Part shown: piece by piece, positions 21,569 to 34,411 of the stretch | Position numbering within the stretch: position 1 is the first letter of the stretch | How the letters are laid out: each line of letters opens with the position of its first letter | NCBI GenBank assembly: GCA_963854835.1 | Contig: OY978525.1 | Span: 52,869,429-52,933,428, forward strand | Length of the DNA: 64,000 nucleotides | Direction of reading: 5' to 3' | Source of the DNA: Megamerina dolium | Lineage: Eukaryota > Arthropoda > Insecta > Diptera > Megamerinidae | Position numbers and translations under genes: made by a program | Notes under the pieces: generated by a model | Told to the model about the DNA's origin: nothing | What the model saw: the letters and a program-made list of their open reading frames with translations, nothing else | Database searches by the model: none

Positions 21569-24500
21569 TAAAAAATTGTGAAAAGTACAGATTGTAGCCG
21601 GAATATATTGTTTTGAAAGGGCTTGAACAAGTAAATTTAAAATCCATTATTTTTTGTAATAATCGTGAAAAATACAGATCGTGGTCGAAACATATTGTTT
21701 AGAAGGGGCTTGAACAAGTAAATCTAAAATCCATTATTTTCATTAAAAAATCTAGAAAAATACAGATTGTAGCCGAAATATACTGTTTTGAAGAGGCTTG
21801 AACAAGTAAAATCTAAACACATTATTTCTTCTAAAAATCGTGAAAAATACAGATTTTAGCCGAAATATACTGTTTTGAGTAGGCTTGAACAAGGAAATTC
21901 AAAATCTATTATGTCCATTAAAAAATCGTGAAAAGTACAGATTGTAGCTGAAATATATTGTTTTGAAAGGGCTTGAACAAGTAAATTCAAAATCCATTAT
22001 TTTTTGTAATAATCGTGCAAAATACAGATCGTGGTCGAAACATATTGCTTAGAAGGGGCTTGAACAAGTAAATCTAAAATCCATTATTTTCATTAAAAAA
22101 TCTAGAAAAATACAGATTGTAGCCGAAATATACTGTTTTGAGGAGGTTTGAACAAGTAAAATCTAAACACTTTATTTCTTCTAAAAATCGTGAAAAATAC
22201 AGATTGTGGCCGAAATATATTGTTTTGAAGAGGCTTGAAAAAGTATATGCAAAATCCATTATTTCTTCTACAAATCGTGAAAAATACAGATTGTGGCCGA
22301 AATAGATTTTTTTGAAGGGGCTTGAACAAGTGAATTCATAATCCATTATTTTCATTAAAAATCGTGAAAAATACAGACTGTAGCCGAAATATACTGTTTT
22401 GAGGAGGCTTGAACAAGTAAATTCAAAATCCATTATTTTCATTAAAAATCGTGAAAAATACAGATTGTAGCCGAAATATATTGTTTTAAAAGGGCTTGAA
22501 CAAGTAAATTCAAATTCCATTATTTCTTCAAAAAATCGTGAAAAAAACAGATTGTAGCCGAAATATACTGTTTTGAGGAGGCTTGAACAAGTAAATTCAA
22601 AATCCATGATTTTCATTAAAAATCATGAAAAATACAGATTGTAGCCGAAATAAATTGTTTTGAAGGGGCTTGAACAAGTAAATTCAAAATCCATTATTTT
22701 CATTAAAAATCTTGAAAAATACAAATTGTGGCCTAAATATATTGTTTTGAAGGGGCTTGAACAAGTAAATTCAAAATCTATTATTCTCACTAAAAATCGT
22801 CAAAAATGCAGATTGTGCCCGATATATATTGTTTTGAAGAGGCTTGCACAAGTAACTTCAAAAATCATTATGTTCATTAAAAAATCGTGAAAAATACAGA
22901 TTGTGGCCGAAATATACTGTTTTGAGGAGGCTTGAACAAGTAAAATCTAAACACATTATTTCTTCTAGAAATCGTGAAAAATACAGATTGTGGCCGAAAT
23001 ATATTGTTTTGAAGGGGCTTGAACAAGTAAAATCTAAACACATTATTTCTTCTAAAAATCGTGAAAAATACAGATTGTGGCCGAAATATATTAGTTTGAA
23101 GAGGCTTGAACAAGTATATGCAAAATCCATTATTTCTTCTACAAATCGTGAAAAATACAGATTGTGGCCGAAATAGATTTTTTTGAAGGGGCTTGAACAA
23201 GTGAATTCAAAATCCATTATTTTCATTAAAAATCGTGAAAAATACAGACTGTAGCCGAAATATACTGTTTTGAAGAGGCTTGAACAAGTGAATTCAAAAT
23301 CCATTATTTTCATTAAAAATCGTGAAAAATACAGACTGTAGCCGAAATATATTGTTTTGAGGAGGCTTGAACAAGTAAATTCAAATTCCATTATTTCTTC
23401 AAAAAATCGTGAAAAAAACAGATTGTAGCCGAAATATACTGTTTTGAGGAGGCTTGAACAAGTAAATTCAAATTCCATTATTTCTTCTACAAATCGTGAA
23501 AAATACAGATTGTGGCTGAAACATATTGTTTTGAAGGGGCTTGAACAAGTAAATTCAAAAACCATTATGTTCATTAAAAATCGTGAAAAATACAGATTGT
23601 GGCCGAAATATACTGTTTTTAGGAGGCTTGAACAAGTAAAATCTAAACACATTATTTCTTCTAAAAATCGTGAAAAATACAGATTGTGGCCGAAATATAT
23701 TGTTTTGAAGGGGCTTGAACAAGTAAATTCAAAATCCATTATTTTCATTAAAAATCGTGAAAAATACAGATTGTAGCCGAAATATACTGTTTTGAGGAGG
23801 CTTGAACAAGGAAATTCAAATTCCATTATTTCTTCAAAAAATCGTGAAAAATACAGATTGTAGCCGAAATATACTGTTTTGAGGAGGCTTGAACAAGAAA
23901 ATTCAAATCTATTATTTCTTCTACAAATCGTGAAAAATACAGATTGTGGCTGAAACATATTGTTTGAAGAGGCTTGAACAAGTAAATCCAAAATCCAAAT
24001 ATTCACTAAAAATCGTGAAAAATGCAGATTGTGACCGAAATATATTGCTTTGAAGGGGCTTGAACAAGTAAATTCAAAATCTATTATTTTCATTAAAAAT
24101 ATTGAAAAATACAGATTGTGGCCGAAATATATTGGTTTGAAGGGGCTTGAACAAGGCAATTCAAAATCTATTATGTCCATTAAAAAATCGTGAAATGTAC
24201 AGATTGTAGCCGGAATATATTGTTTTGAAAGGGCTTGAACAAGTAAATTCAAAATCCATTATTTTTTGTAATAATCGTGAAAAATACAGATCGTGGTCGA
24301 AACATATTGTTTAGAAGGGGCTTGAACAAGTAAATCTAAAATCCACTATTTTCATTAAAAAATCTAGAAAAATACAGATTGTAGCCGAAATATACTGTTT
24401 TGAAGAGGCTTGAACAAGTAAAATCTAAACACATTATTTCTTCTAAAAATCGTGAAAAATACAGATTTTAGCCGAAATATACTGTTTTGAGTAGGCTTGA

Positions 24501-25838
24501 ACAAGGAAATTCAAAATCTATTATGTCCATTAAAAAATCGTGAAAAGTACAGATTGTAGCTGAAATATATTGTTTTGAAAGGGCTTGAACAAGTAAATTC
24601 AAAATCCATTATTTTTTGTAATAATCGTGCAAAATACAGATCGTGGTCGAAACATATTGCTTAGAAGGGGCTTGAACAAGTAAATCTAAAATCCATTATT
24701 TTCATTAAAAAATCTAGAAAAATACAGATTGTAGCCGAAATATACTGTTTTGAGGAGGTTTGAACAAGTAAAATCTAAACACTTTATTTCTTCTAAAAAT
24801 CGTGAAAAATACAGATTGTGGCCGAAATATATTGTTTTGAAGAGGCTTGAAAAAGTATATGCAAAATCCATTATTTCTTCTACAAATCGTGAAAAATACA
24901 GATTGTGGCCGAAATAGATTTTTTTCAAGGGGCTTGAACAAGTGAATTCATAATCCATTATTTTCATTAAAAATCGTGAAAAATACAGACTGTAGCCGAA
25001 ATATACTGTTTTGAGGAGGCTTGAACAAGTAAATTCAAAATCCATTATTTTCATTAAAAATCGTGAAAAATACAGATTGTAGCCGAAATATATTGTTTTA
25101 AAAGGGCTTGAACAAGTAAATTCAAATTCCATTATTTCTTCAAAAAATCGTGAAAAAAACAGATTGTAGCTGAAATATACTGTTTTGAGGAGGCTTGAAC
25201 AAGTAAATTCAAAATCCATTATTTTCATTAAAAATCTTGAAAAATACAAATTGTGGCCTAAATATATTGTTTTGAAGGGGCTTGAACAAGTAAATTCAAA
25301 ATCTATTATTTTCACTAAAAATCGTCAAAAATGTAGATTGTGCCCGATATATATTGTTTTGAAGAGGCTTGAACAAGTAACTTCAAAAATCATTATGTTC
25401 ATTAAAAAATCGTGAAAAATACAGATTGCGGCCGAAATATACTGTTTTGAGGAGGCTTGAACAAGTAAAATCTAAACACATTATTTCTTCTCGAAATCGT
25501 GAAAAATACAGATTGTGGCCGAAATATATTGTTTTGAAGGGGCTTGAACAAGTAAAATCTAAACACATTATTTCTTCTAAAAATCGTGAAAAATACAGAT
25601 TGTGGCCGAAATATATTAGTTTGAAAAGGCTTGAACAAGTATATGCAAAATCCATTATTTCTTCTACAAATCGTGAAAAATACAGATTGTGGCCGAAATA
25701 GATTTTTTTGAAGGGGCTTGAACAAGTGAATTCAAAATCCATTATTTTCATTAAAAATCGTGAAAAATACAAATTGTGGCCTAAATATATTGTTTTGAAG
25801 GGGCTTGAACAAGTAAATTCAAAATCTATTATTTTCAC
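19201..25838. repeat. Higher-order block, shift 2873 bp, with a third partial copy
   Basis: The monomer order at 19201-20327 is repeated at 22074-23200 (shift 2873, 33 monomers plus 2 bp). A third copy begins near 24686 (shift 2612 from the second). Diagnostic shared variants are the ATAGATTTTTTTGAAGGGG core (near 19430, 22303, 24914), AATCTTGAAAAATACAAATT (near 19835, 22708, 25225) and GTGCCCGATATATATTG. Few differences separate the first two copies, suggesting a recent event. Confidence 0.8.
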
Positions 25839-26515
25839 TAAAAATCGTCAAAAATGCAGATTGTGCCCGATATATATTGTTTTGAAGAGGCTTGAACAAG
25901 TAACTTCAAAAATCATTATGTTCATTAAAAAATCGTGAAAAATACAGATTGCGGCCGAAATATACTGTTTTGAGGAGGCTTGAACAAGTAAAATCTAAAC
26001 ACATTATTTCTTCTAGAAATCGTGAAAAATACAGATTGTGGCCGAAATAAATTGTTTTGAAGTGGCTTGAACAAGTAAATTCAAAATCCATTATTTTCAT
26101 TAAAAATCGTGAAAAATACAGACTGTAGCCGAAATATACTGTTTTGAAGAGGCTTGAACAAGTAAATTCAAAATCCATTATTTTCATTAAAAATCGTGAA
26201 AAATACAGACTGTAGCCGAAATATATTGTTTTGAGGAGGCTTGAACAAGTAAATTCAAATTCCATTATTTCTTCAAAAAATCGTGAAAAAAACAGATTGT
26301 AGCCGAAATATACTGTTTTGAGGAGGCTTGAACAAGTAAATTGAAAATCCATTATTTTCATTAAAAATCTTGAAAAATACAAATTGTGGCCTAAATATAT
26401 TGTTTTGAAGGGGCTTGAACAAGTAAATTCAAAATCTATTATTTTCACTAAAAATCGTCAAAAATGCAGATTGTGCCCGATATATATTGTTTTGAAGAGG
26501 CTTGAAAAAGTAACT

Positions 26516-27246
26516 TCAAAAATCATTATGTTCATTAAAAAATCGTGAAAAATACAGATTGCGGCCGAAATATACTGTTTTGAGGAGGCTTGAACAAGTA
26601 AAATCTAAACACATTATTTCTTCTAGAAATCGTGAAAAATACAGATTGTGGCCGAAATAAATTGTTTTGAAGTGGCTTGAACAAGTAAATTCAAAATCCA
26701 TTATTTTCATTAAAAATCTTGAAAAATACAAATTGTGGCCTAAATATATTGTTTTGAAGGGGCTTGAACAAGTAAATTCAAAATCTATTATTTTCACTAA
26801 AAATCGTCAAAAATGCAGATTGTGCCCGATATATATTGTTTTGAAGAGGCTTGAACAAGTAACTTCAAAAATCATTATGTTCATTAAAAAATCGTGAAAA
26901 ATACAGATTGCGGCCGAAATATACTGTTTTGAGGAGGCTTGAACAAGTAAAATCTAAACACATTATTTCTTCTAGAAATCGTGAAAAATACAGATTGTGG
27001 CCGAAATATATTGTTTTGAAGGGGCTTGAACAAGTAAATTCAAAATCCATTATTTTCATTAAAAATCTTGAAAAATACAAATTGTGGCCTAAATATATTG
27101 TTTTGAAGGGGCTTGAACAAGTAAATTCAAAATCTATTATTTTCACTAAAAATCGTCAAAAATGCAGATTGTGCCCGATATATATTGTTTTGAAGAGGCT
27201 TGAACAAGTGACTTCAAAAATCATTATGTTCATTAAAAAATCGTGA
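26516..27246. repeat. Four-monomer repeat, period 349 bp
   Basis: The segment starting near 26516 is repeated with a shift of 349 bp (four monomers, one of 88 bp), and a related copy begins 610 bp upstream near 25906. The repeated unit carries the AATCTTGAAAAATACAAATT and GTGCCCGATATATATTG monomers and an ATTGCGGCCGAAATATACTG core, seen four to five times in 25.4-27.3 kb. Confidence 0.75.
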
Positions 27247-28373
27247 AAAATACAGATTGCGGCCGAAATATACTGTTTTGAGGAGGCTTGAACAAGTAAA
27301 ATCTAAACACATTATTTCTTCTAGAAATCGTGAAAAATACAGATTGTGGCCGAAATATATTGTTTTGAAGGGGCTTGAACAAGTAAAATCTAAACACATT
27401 ATTTCTTCTAAAAATCGTGAAAAATACAGATTGTGGCCGAAATATATTAGTTTGAAAAGGCTTGTACAAGTATATGCAAAATCCATTATTTCTTCTACAA
27501 ATCGTGAAAAATACAGATTGTGGCCGAAATAGATTTTTTTGAAGGGGCTTGAACAAGTGAATTCAAAATCCATTATTTTCATTAAAAATCGTGAAAAATA
27601 CAGACTGTAGCCCAAATATACTGTTTTGAAGAGGCTTGAACAAGTAAATTCAAAATCCATTATTTTCATTAAAAATCGTGAAAAATACAGACTGTAGCCG
27701 AAATATATTGTTTTGAGGAGGCTTGAACAAGTAAATTCAAATTCCATTATTTCTTCAAAAAATCGTGAAAAAAACAGATTGTAGCCGAAATATACTGTTT
27801 TGAGGAGGCTTGAACAAGTAAATTCAAATTCCATTATTTCTTCTACAAATCGTGAAAAATACAGATTGTGGCTGAAACATATTGTTTTGAAGAGGCTTGA
27901 ACAAGTGAATTCAAATTCCATTATTTCTTTAAAAAATCGTGAAAAATACAGATTGTAGCCGAAATATACTGTTTTGAGGAGGCTTGAACAAGTAAATTCA
28001 AAATCCATTATTTTCATTAAAAATCGTGAAAAATAGAGACTGTAGCCGAAATATATTGTTTTGAGGAGGCTTGAACAAGTAAATCCAAATTCCATTATTT
28101 CTTCAAAAAATCGTGAAAAAAACAGATTGTAGCCGAAATATACTGTTTTGAGGAGGCTTGAACAAGTAAATTCAAAACACATTATTTCTTCTACAAATCG
28201 TGAAAAATACAGATTGTGGCCGAAATATATTGTTTTGAGGAGGCTTGACAACTAAATTCAAAATCCATTATTTTCATTAAAAATCGTGAAAAATACAGAC
28301 TGTAGCCGAAATATATTGTTTTGAGGAGGCTTGAACAAGTAAATTCAAATCTCATTATTTCTTCTACAAATCG

Positions 28374-31044
28374 TTAAAAATACAGATTGTAGCCGAAATA
28401 TACTGTTTTGAGTAGGCTTGAACAAGGAAATTCAAAATCTATTATGTCCATTAAAAAATCGTGAAAAGTACAGATTGTAGCCGAAATATATTGTTTTGAA
28501 GGGGCTTGAACAAGTAAATTCAAAAACCTTATGTTCATTAAAAATCGTGAAAAATACAGATTGTGGCCGAAATATATTGTTTTGAAGGGGCTTGAACAAG
28601 TAAAATCTAAACACATTATTTCTTCTAGAAATCGTGAAAAATACAGATTGTGGCTGAAACATATTGTTTTGAAGAGGCTTGAACAAGTAAATCCAAAATC
28701 CAAATATTCACTAAAAATCGTGAAAAATGCAGATTGTGACCGAAATATATTGTTTTGAAGGGGCTTGAACAAGTAAATTCAAAATCTATTATTTTCATTA
28801 AAAATATTGAAAAATACAGATTGTGGCCGAAATATATTGTTTTGAGGAGGCTTGAACAAGTAAATTCAAATCTCATTATTTCTTCTACAAATCGTTAAAA
28901 ATACAGATTGTAGCCGAAATATACTGTTTTGAAGAGGCTTGAACAAGTAAAATCTAAACACATTATTTCTTCTAAAAATCGTGAAAAATACAGATTGTGG
29001 CCGAAATATATTGTTTTGAGGAGGCTTGAACAAGTAAATTCAAATCTCATTATTTCTTCTACAAATCGTTAAAAATACAGATTGTAGCCGAAATATACTG
29101 TTTTGAAGAGGCTTGAACAAGTAAAATCTAAACACATTATTTCTTCTAAAAATCGTGAAAAATACAGATTGTGGCCGAAATATATTGTTTTGAAGGGGCT
29201 TGAACAAGTAAATTCAGAATCCATTATTTTCATTCCAAATCGTGAAAAATACAGATTGTAGCCGAAATATACTGTTTTGAGTAGGCTTGAACAAGGAAAT
29301 TCAAAATCTATTATGTCCATTAAAAAATCGTGAAAAGTACAGATTGTAGCCGAAATATATTGTTTTGAAGGGGCTTGAACAAGTAAATTCAAAAACCTTA
29401 TGTTCATTAAAAATTGTGAAAAATACAGAATGTGGCCGAAATATATTGTTTTGAAGGGGCTTGAACAAGTAAAATCTAAACACATTATTTCTTCTAAAAA
29501 TCGTGAAAAATACAGATTGTGGCCGAAATATATTGTTTTGAAGAGGCTTGAACAAGTAAATGGAAAATCCATTATTTTCATTAAAAAATCGTGAAAAATA
29601 CAGATTGTAGCCGAAATATACTGTTTTGAGGAGGCTTGACAACTAAATTCAAAATCCATTATTTTCATTAAAAATCGTGAAAAATACAGACTGTAGCCGA
29701 AATATATTGTTTTGAGGAGGCTTGAACAAGTAAATTCAAATCTCATTATTTCTTCTACAAATCGTTAAAAATACAGATTGTAGCCGAAATATACTGTTTT
29801 GAGTAGGCTTGAACAAGGAAATTCAAAATCTATTATGTCCATTAAAAAATCGTGAAAAGTACAGATTGTAGCCGAAATATATTGTTTTGAAGGGGCTTGA
29901 ACAAGTAAATTCAAAAACCTTATGTTCATTAAAAATCGTGAAAAATACAGATTGTGGCCGAAATATATTGTTTTGAAGGGGCTTGAACAAGTAAAATCTA
30001 AACACATTATTTCTTCTAGAAATCGTGAAAAATACAGATTGTGGCTGAAACATATTGTTTTGAAGAGGCTTGAACAAGTAAATCCAAAATCCAAATATTC
30101 ACTAAAAATCGTGAAAAATGCAGATTGTGACCGAAATATATTGTTTTGAAGGGGCTTGAACAAGTAAATTCAAAATCTATTATTTTCATTAAAAATATTG
30201 AAAAATACAGATTGTGGCCGAAATATATTGTTTTGAGGAGGCTTGAACAAGTAAATTCAAATCTCATTATTTCTTCTACAAATCGTTAAAAATACAGATT
30301 GTAGCCGAAATATACTGTTTTGAAGAGGCTTGAACAAGTAAAATCTAAACACATTATTTCTTCTAAAAATCGTGAAAAATACAGATTGTGGCCGAAATAT
30401 ATTGTTTTGAGGAGGCTTGAACAAGTAAATTCAAATCTCATTATTTCTTCTACAAATCGTTAAAAATACAGATTGTAGCCGAAATATACTGTTTTGAAGA
30501 GGCTTGAACAAGTAAAATCTATACACATTATTTCTTCTAAAAATCGTGAAAAATACAGATTGTGGCCGAAATATATTGTTTTGAAGGGGCTTGAACAAGT
30601 AAATTCAGAATCCATTATTTTCATTCCAAATCGTGAAAAATACAGATTGTAGCCGAAATATACTGTTTTGAGTAGGCTTGAACAAGGAAATTCAAAATCT
30701 ATTATGTCCATTAAAAAATCGTGAAAAGTACAGATTGTAGCCGAAATATATTGTTTTGAAGGGGCTTGAACAAGTAAATTCAAAAACCTTATGTTCATTA
30801 AAAATTGTGAAAAATACAGAATGTGGCCGAAATATATTGTTTTGAAGGGGCTTGAACAAGTAAAATCTAAACACATTATTTCTTCTAAAAATCGTGAAAA
30901 ATACAGATTGTGGCCGAAATATATTGTTTTGAAGGGGCTTGAACAAGGAAATTCAAAATCTATTATGTCCATTAAAAAATCGTGAAAAGTACAGATTGTA
31001 GCCGAAATATATTGTTTTGAAGGGGCTTGATCAAGGAAATTCAA
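28374..31044. repeat. Tandem 16-monomer block, shift 1391 bp
   Basis: 28374-29746 is repeated at 29765-31044 with a constant shift of 1391 bp. Both copies contain AAAACCTTATGTTCATTAAA, a one-base-short variable box, and AATTCAGAATCCATTATTTT followed by CATTCCAAATCG. The second copy switches to a different monomer series after about 30950, marking the breakpoint. Confidence 0.8.
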
Positions 31045-31405
31045 ATTCCATTATTTCTTCTAAAAATCGTGAAAAATACAGATTGTGGCCGAAATATATT
31101 GTTTTGAAGGGGCTTGAACAAGTAAATTCAAAATCCATTATTTTCATTAAAAATCGTGAAAAATACAGATTGTGGCCGAAATATATTGTTTTGAAGGGGC
31201 TTGAACAAGTAAATTCAAAATCCATTATTTTCATTAAAAATCGTGAAAAATACAGATTGTAGCCGAAATATACTGTTTTGAGGAGGCTTGAACAAGTAAA
31301 TTCAAAATCCATTATTTTTTTAAAATCGTGAAAAATACAGATTGTGGCTGAAACATATTGTTTTGAAGGGGCTTGAACAAGTAAATTCAAAATCCATTAT
31401 TTTCA

Positions 31406-32347
31406 TTAAAAATCGTGAAAAATACAGATTGTAGCCGAAATATATTGTTTTGAAGGGGCTTGAACAAGTAAATTCAAAAACCTTATGTTCATTAAAAATT
31501 GTGAAAAATACAGAATGTGGCCGAAATATATTGTTTTGAAGGGGCTTGAACAAGTAAAATCTAAACACATTATTTCTTCTAAAAATCGTGAAAAATACAG
31601 ATTGTGGCCGAAATATATTGTTTTGAAGAGGCTTGAACAAGTAAATGGAAAATCCATTATTTTCATTAAAAAATCGTGAAAAATACAGATTGTAGCCGAA
31701 ATATACTGTTTTGAGGAGGCTTGAACAAGTAAATTCAAAATCCATTATTTTCATTAAAAATCGTGAAAAATACAGATTGTGGCCGAAATATATTGTTTTG
31801 AAGGGGCTTGAACAAGTAAATTCAAAATCCATTATTTTCATTAAAAATCGTGAAAAATACAGATTGTAGCCGAAATATACTGTTTTGAGGAGGCTTGAAC
31901 AAGTAAATTCAAAATCCATTATTTTCATTAAAAATCGTGAAAAATACAGATTGTGGCCGAAATATATTGTTTTGAAGGGGCTTGAACAAGTAAATTCAAA
32001 ATCCATTATTTTCATTAAAAATCGTGAAAAATACAGATTGTAGCCGAAATATATTGTTTTGAAGGGGCTTGAACAAGTAAATTCAAAAACCTTATGTTCA
32101 TTAAAAATTGTGAAAAATACAGAATGTGGCCGAAATATATTGTTTTGAAGGGGCTTGAACAAGTAAAATCTAAACACATTATTTCTTCTAAAAATCGTGA
32201 AAAATACAGATTGTGGCCGAAATATATTGTTTTGAAGAGGCTTGAACAAGTAAATGGAAAATCCATTATTTTCATTAAAAAATCGTGAAAAATACAGATT
32301 GTAGCCGAAATATACTGTTTTGAGGAGGCTTGAACAAGTAAATTCAA
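31406..32347. repeat. Tandem seven-monomer block, shift 609 bp
   Basis: 31406-31738 and 32015-32347 match with a shift of 609 bp, exactly seven monomers. Both contain the AAAAATTGTGAAAAATACAG and GTAAATGGAAAATCC variants in the same order. Exact length conservation and few differences suggest a very recent duplication. Confidence 0.8.
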
Positions 32348-34411
32348 AATCCATTATTTTTTTAAAATCGTGAAAAATACAGATTGTGGCTGAAACATAT
32401 TGTTTTGAAGAGGCTTGAACAAGTAAATCCAAAATCCAAATATTCACTAAAAATCGTGAAAAATGCAGATTGTGACCGAAATATATTGCTTTGAAGGGGC
32501 TTGAACAAGTAAATTCAAAATCTATTATTTTCATTAAAAATATTGAAAAATACAGGCAATTCAAAATCTATTATGTCCATTAAAAAATCGTGAAAAGTAC
32601 AGATTGTAGCCGAAATATATTGTTTTGAAGGGGCTTGAACAAGTAAATTCAAAAACCATTATGTTCATTAAAAATCGTGAAAAATACAGATTGTGGCCGA
32701 AATATACTGTTTTGAGGAGGCTTGAACAAGTAAAATCTAAACACATTATTTCTTCTTAAAATCGTGAAAAATACAGATTGTGGCCGAAATATATTGTTTT
32801 GAAGGGGCTTGAACAAGTAAATTCAAAATCCATTATTTTCATTAAAAATCGTGAAAAATACAGATTGTAGCCGAAATATACTGTTTTGAGGAGGCTTGAA
32901 CAAGGAAATTCAAATTCCATTATTTTCATTAAAAATCGTGAAAAATACAGATTGTAGCCGAAATATTCTGTTTTGAGTAGGCTTGAACAAGGAAATTCAA
33001 AATCTATTATGTCCATTAAAAAATCGTGAAAAATACAGATTTTGGCCGAAATATACTGTTTTGAGGAGGCTTGAACAAGTAAAATCTAAACACATTATTT
33101 CTTCTAAAAATCGTGAAAAATACAGATTGTGGCCGAAATATATTGTTTTGAAGGGGCTTGAACAAGTAAATTCAAAATACATTATTTTCATTAAAAATCG
33201 TGAAAAATACAGATTGTAGCCGAAATATACTGTTTTGAGGAGGCTTGAACAAGGAAATTCAAATTCCATTATTTCTTCAAAAAATCGTGAAAAATACAGA
33301 TTGTAGCCGAAATATACTGTTTTGAGGAGGCTTGAACAAGAAAATTAAAATCTATTATTTCTTCTACAAATCCTGAAAAATACAGATTGTGGCCGAAATA
33401 TATTGGTTTGAAGGGGCTTGAACAAGGCAATTCAAAATCTATTATGTCCATTAAAAAATCGTGAAAAGTACAGATTGTAGCCGGAATATATTGTTTTGAA
33501 AGGGCTTGAACAAGTAAATTCAAAATCCATTATTTTTTGTAATAATCGTGAAAAATACAGATCGTGGTCGAAACATATTGTTTAGAAGGGGCTTGAACAA
33601 GTAAATCTAAAATCCATTATTTTAATTAAAAAATCTAGAAAAATACAGATTGTAGCCGAAATATACTGTTTTGAAGAGGCTTGAACAAGTAAAATCTAAA
33701 CACATTATTTCTTCTAAAAATCGTGAAAAATACAGATTTTAGCCGAAATATACTGTTTTGAGTAGGCTTGCACAAGGAAATTCAAAATCTATTATGTCCA
33801 TTAAAAATTCGTGAAAAGTACAGATTGCAGCCGAAATATATTGTTTTGAAAGGGCTTGAACAAGTAAATTCAAAATCCATTATTTTTTGTAATAATCGTG
33901 CAAAATACAGATCGTGGTCGAAACATATTGCTTAGAAGGGGCTTGAACAAGTAAATCTAAAATCCATTATTTTCATTAAAAAATCTAGAAAAATACAGAT
34001 TGTAGCCGAAATATACTGTTTTGAGGAGGTTTGAACAAGTAAAATCTAAACACTTTATTTCTTCTAAAAATCGTGAAAAATACAGATTGTGGCCGAAATA
34101 TATTGTTTTGAAGAGGCTTGAACAAGTGAATTCATAATCCATTATTTTCATTAAAAATCGTGAAAAATACAGACTGTAGCCGAAATATACTGTTTTGAGG
34201 AGGCTTGAACAAGTAAATTCAAAATCCATTATTTTCATTAAAAATCGTGAAAAATACAGATTGTAGCCGAAATATATTGTTTTAAAAGGGCTTGAACAAG
34301 TAAATTCAAATTCCATTATTTCTTCAAAAAATCGTGAAAAAAACAGATTGTAGCCGAAATATACTGTTTTGAGGATGCTTGAACAAGTAAATTCAAAACA
34401 CATTATTTTCA

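Noticed and set aside
22858..24252. Long minus-strand open frame of 464 codons as a repeat-protein gene
   Set aside because: It is satellite translated at 29 residues per monomer; neighbouring identical blocks break the frame at 86- or 88-bp monomers, and no unique N- or C-terminal sequence is present.
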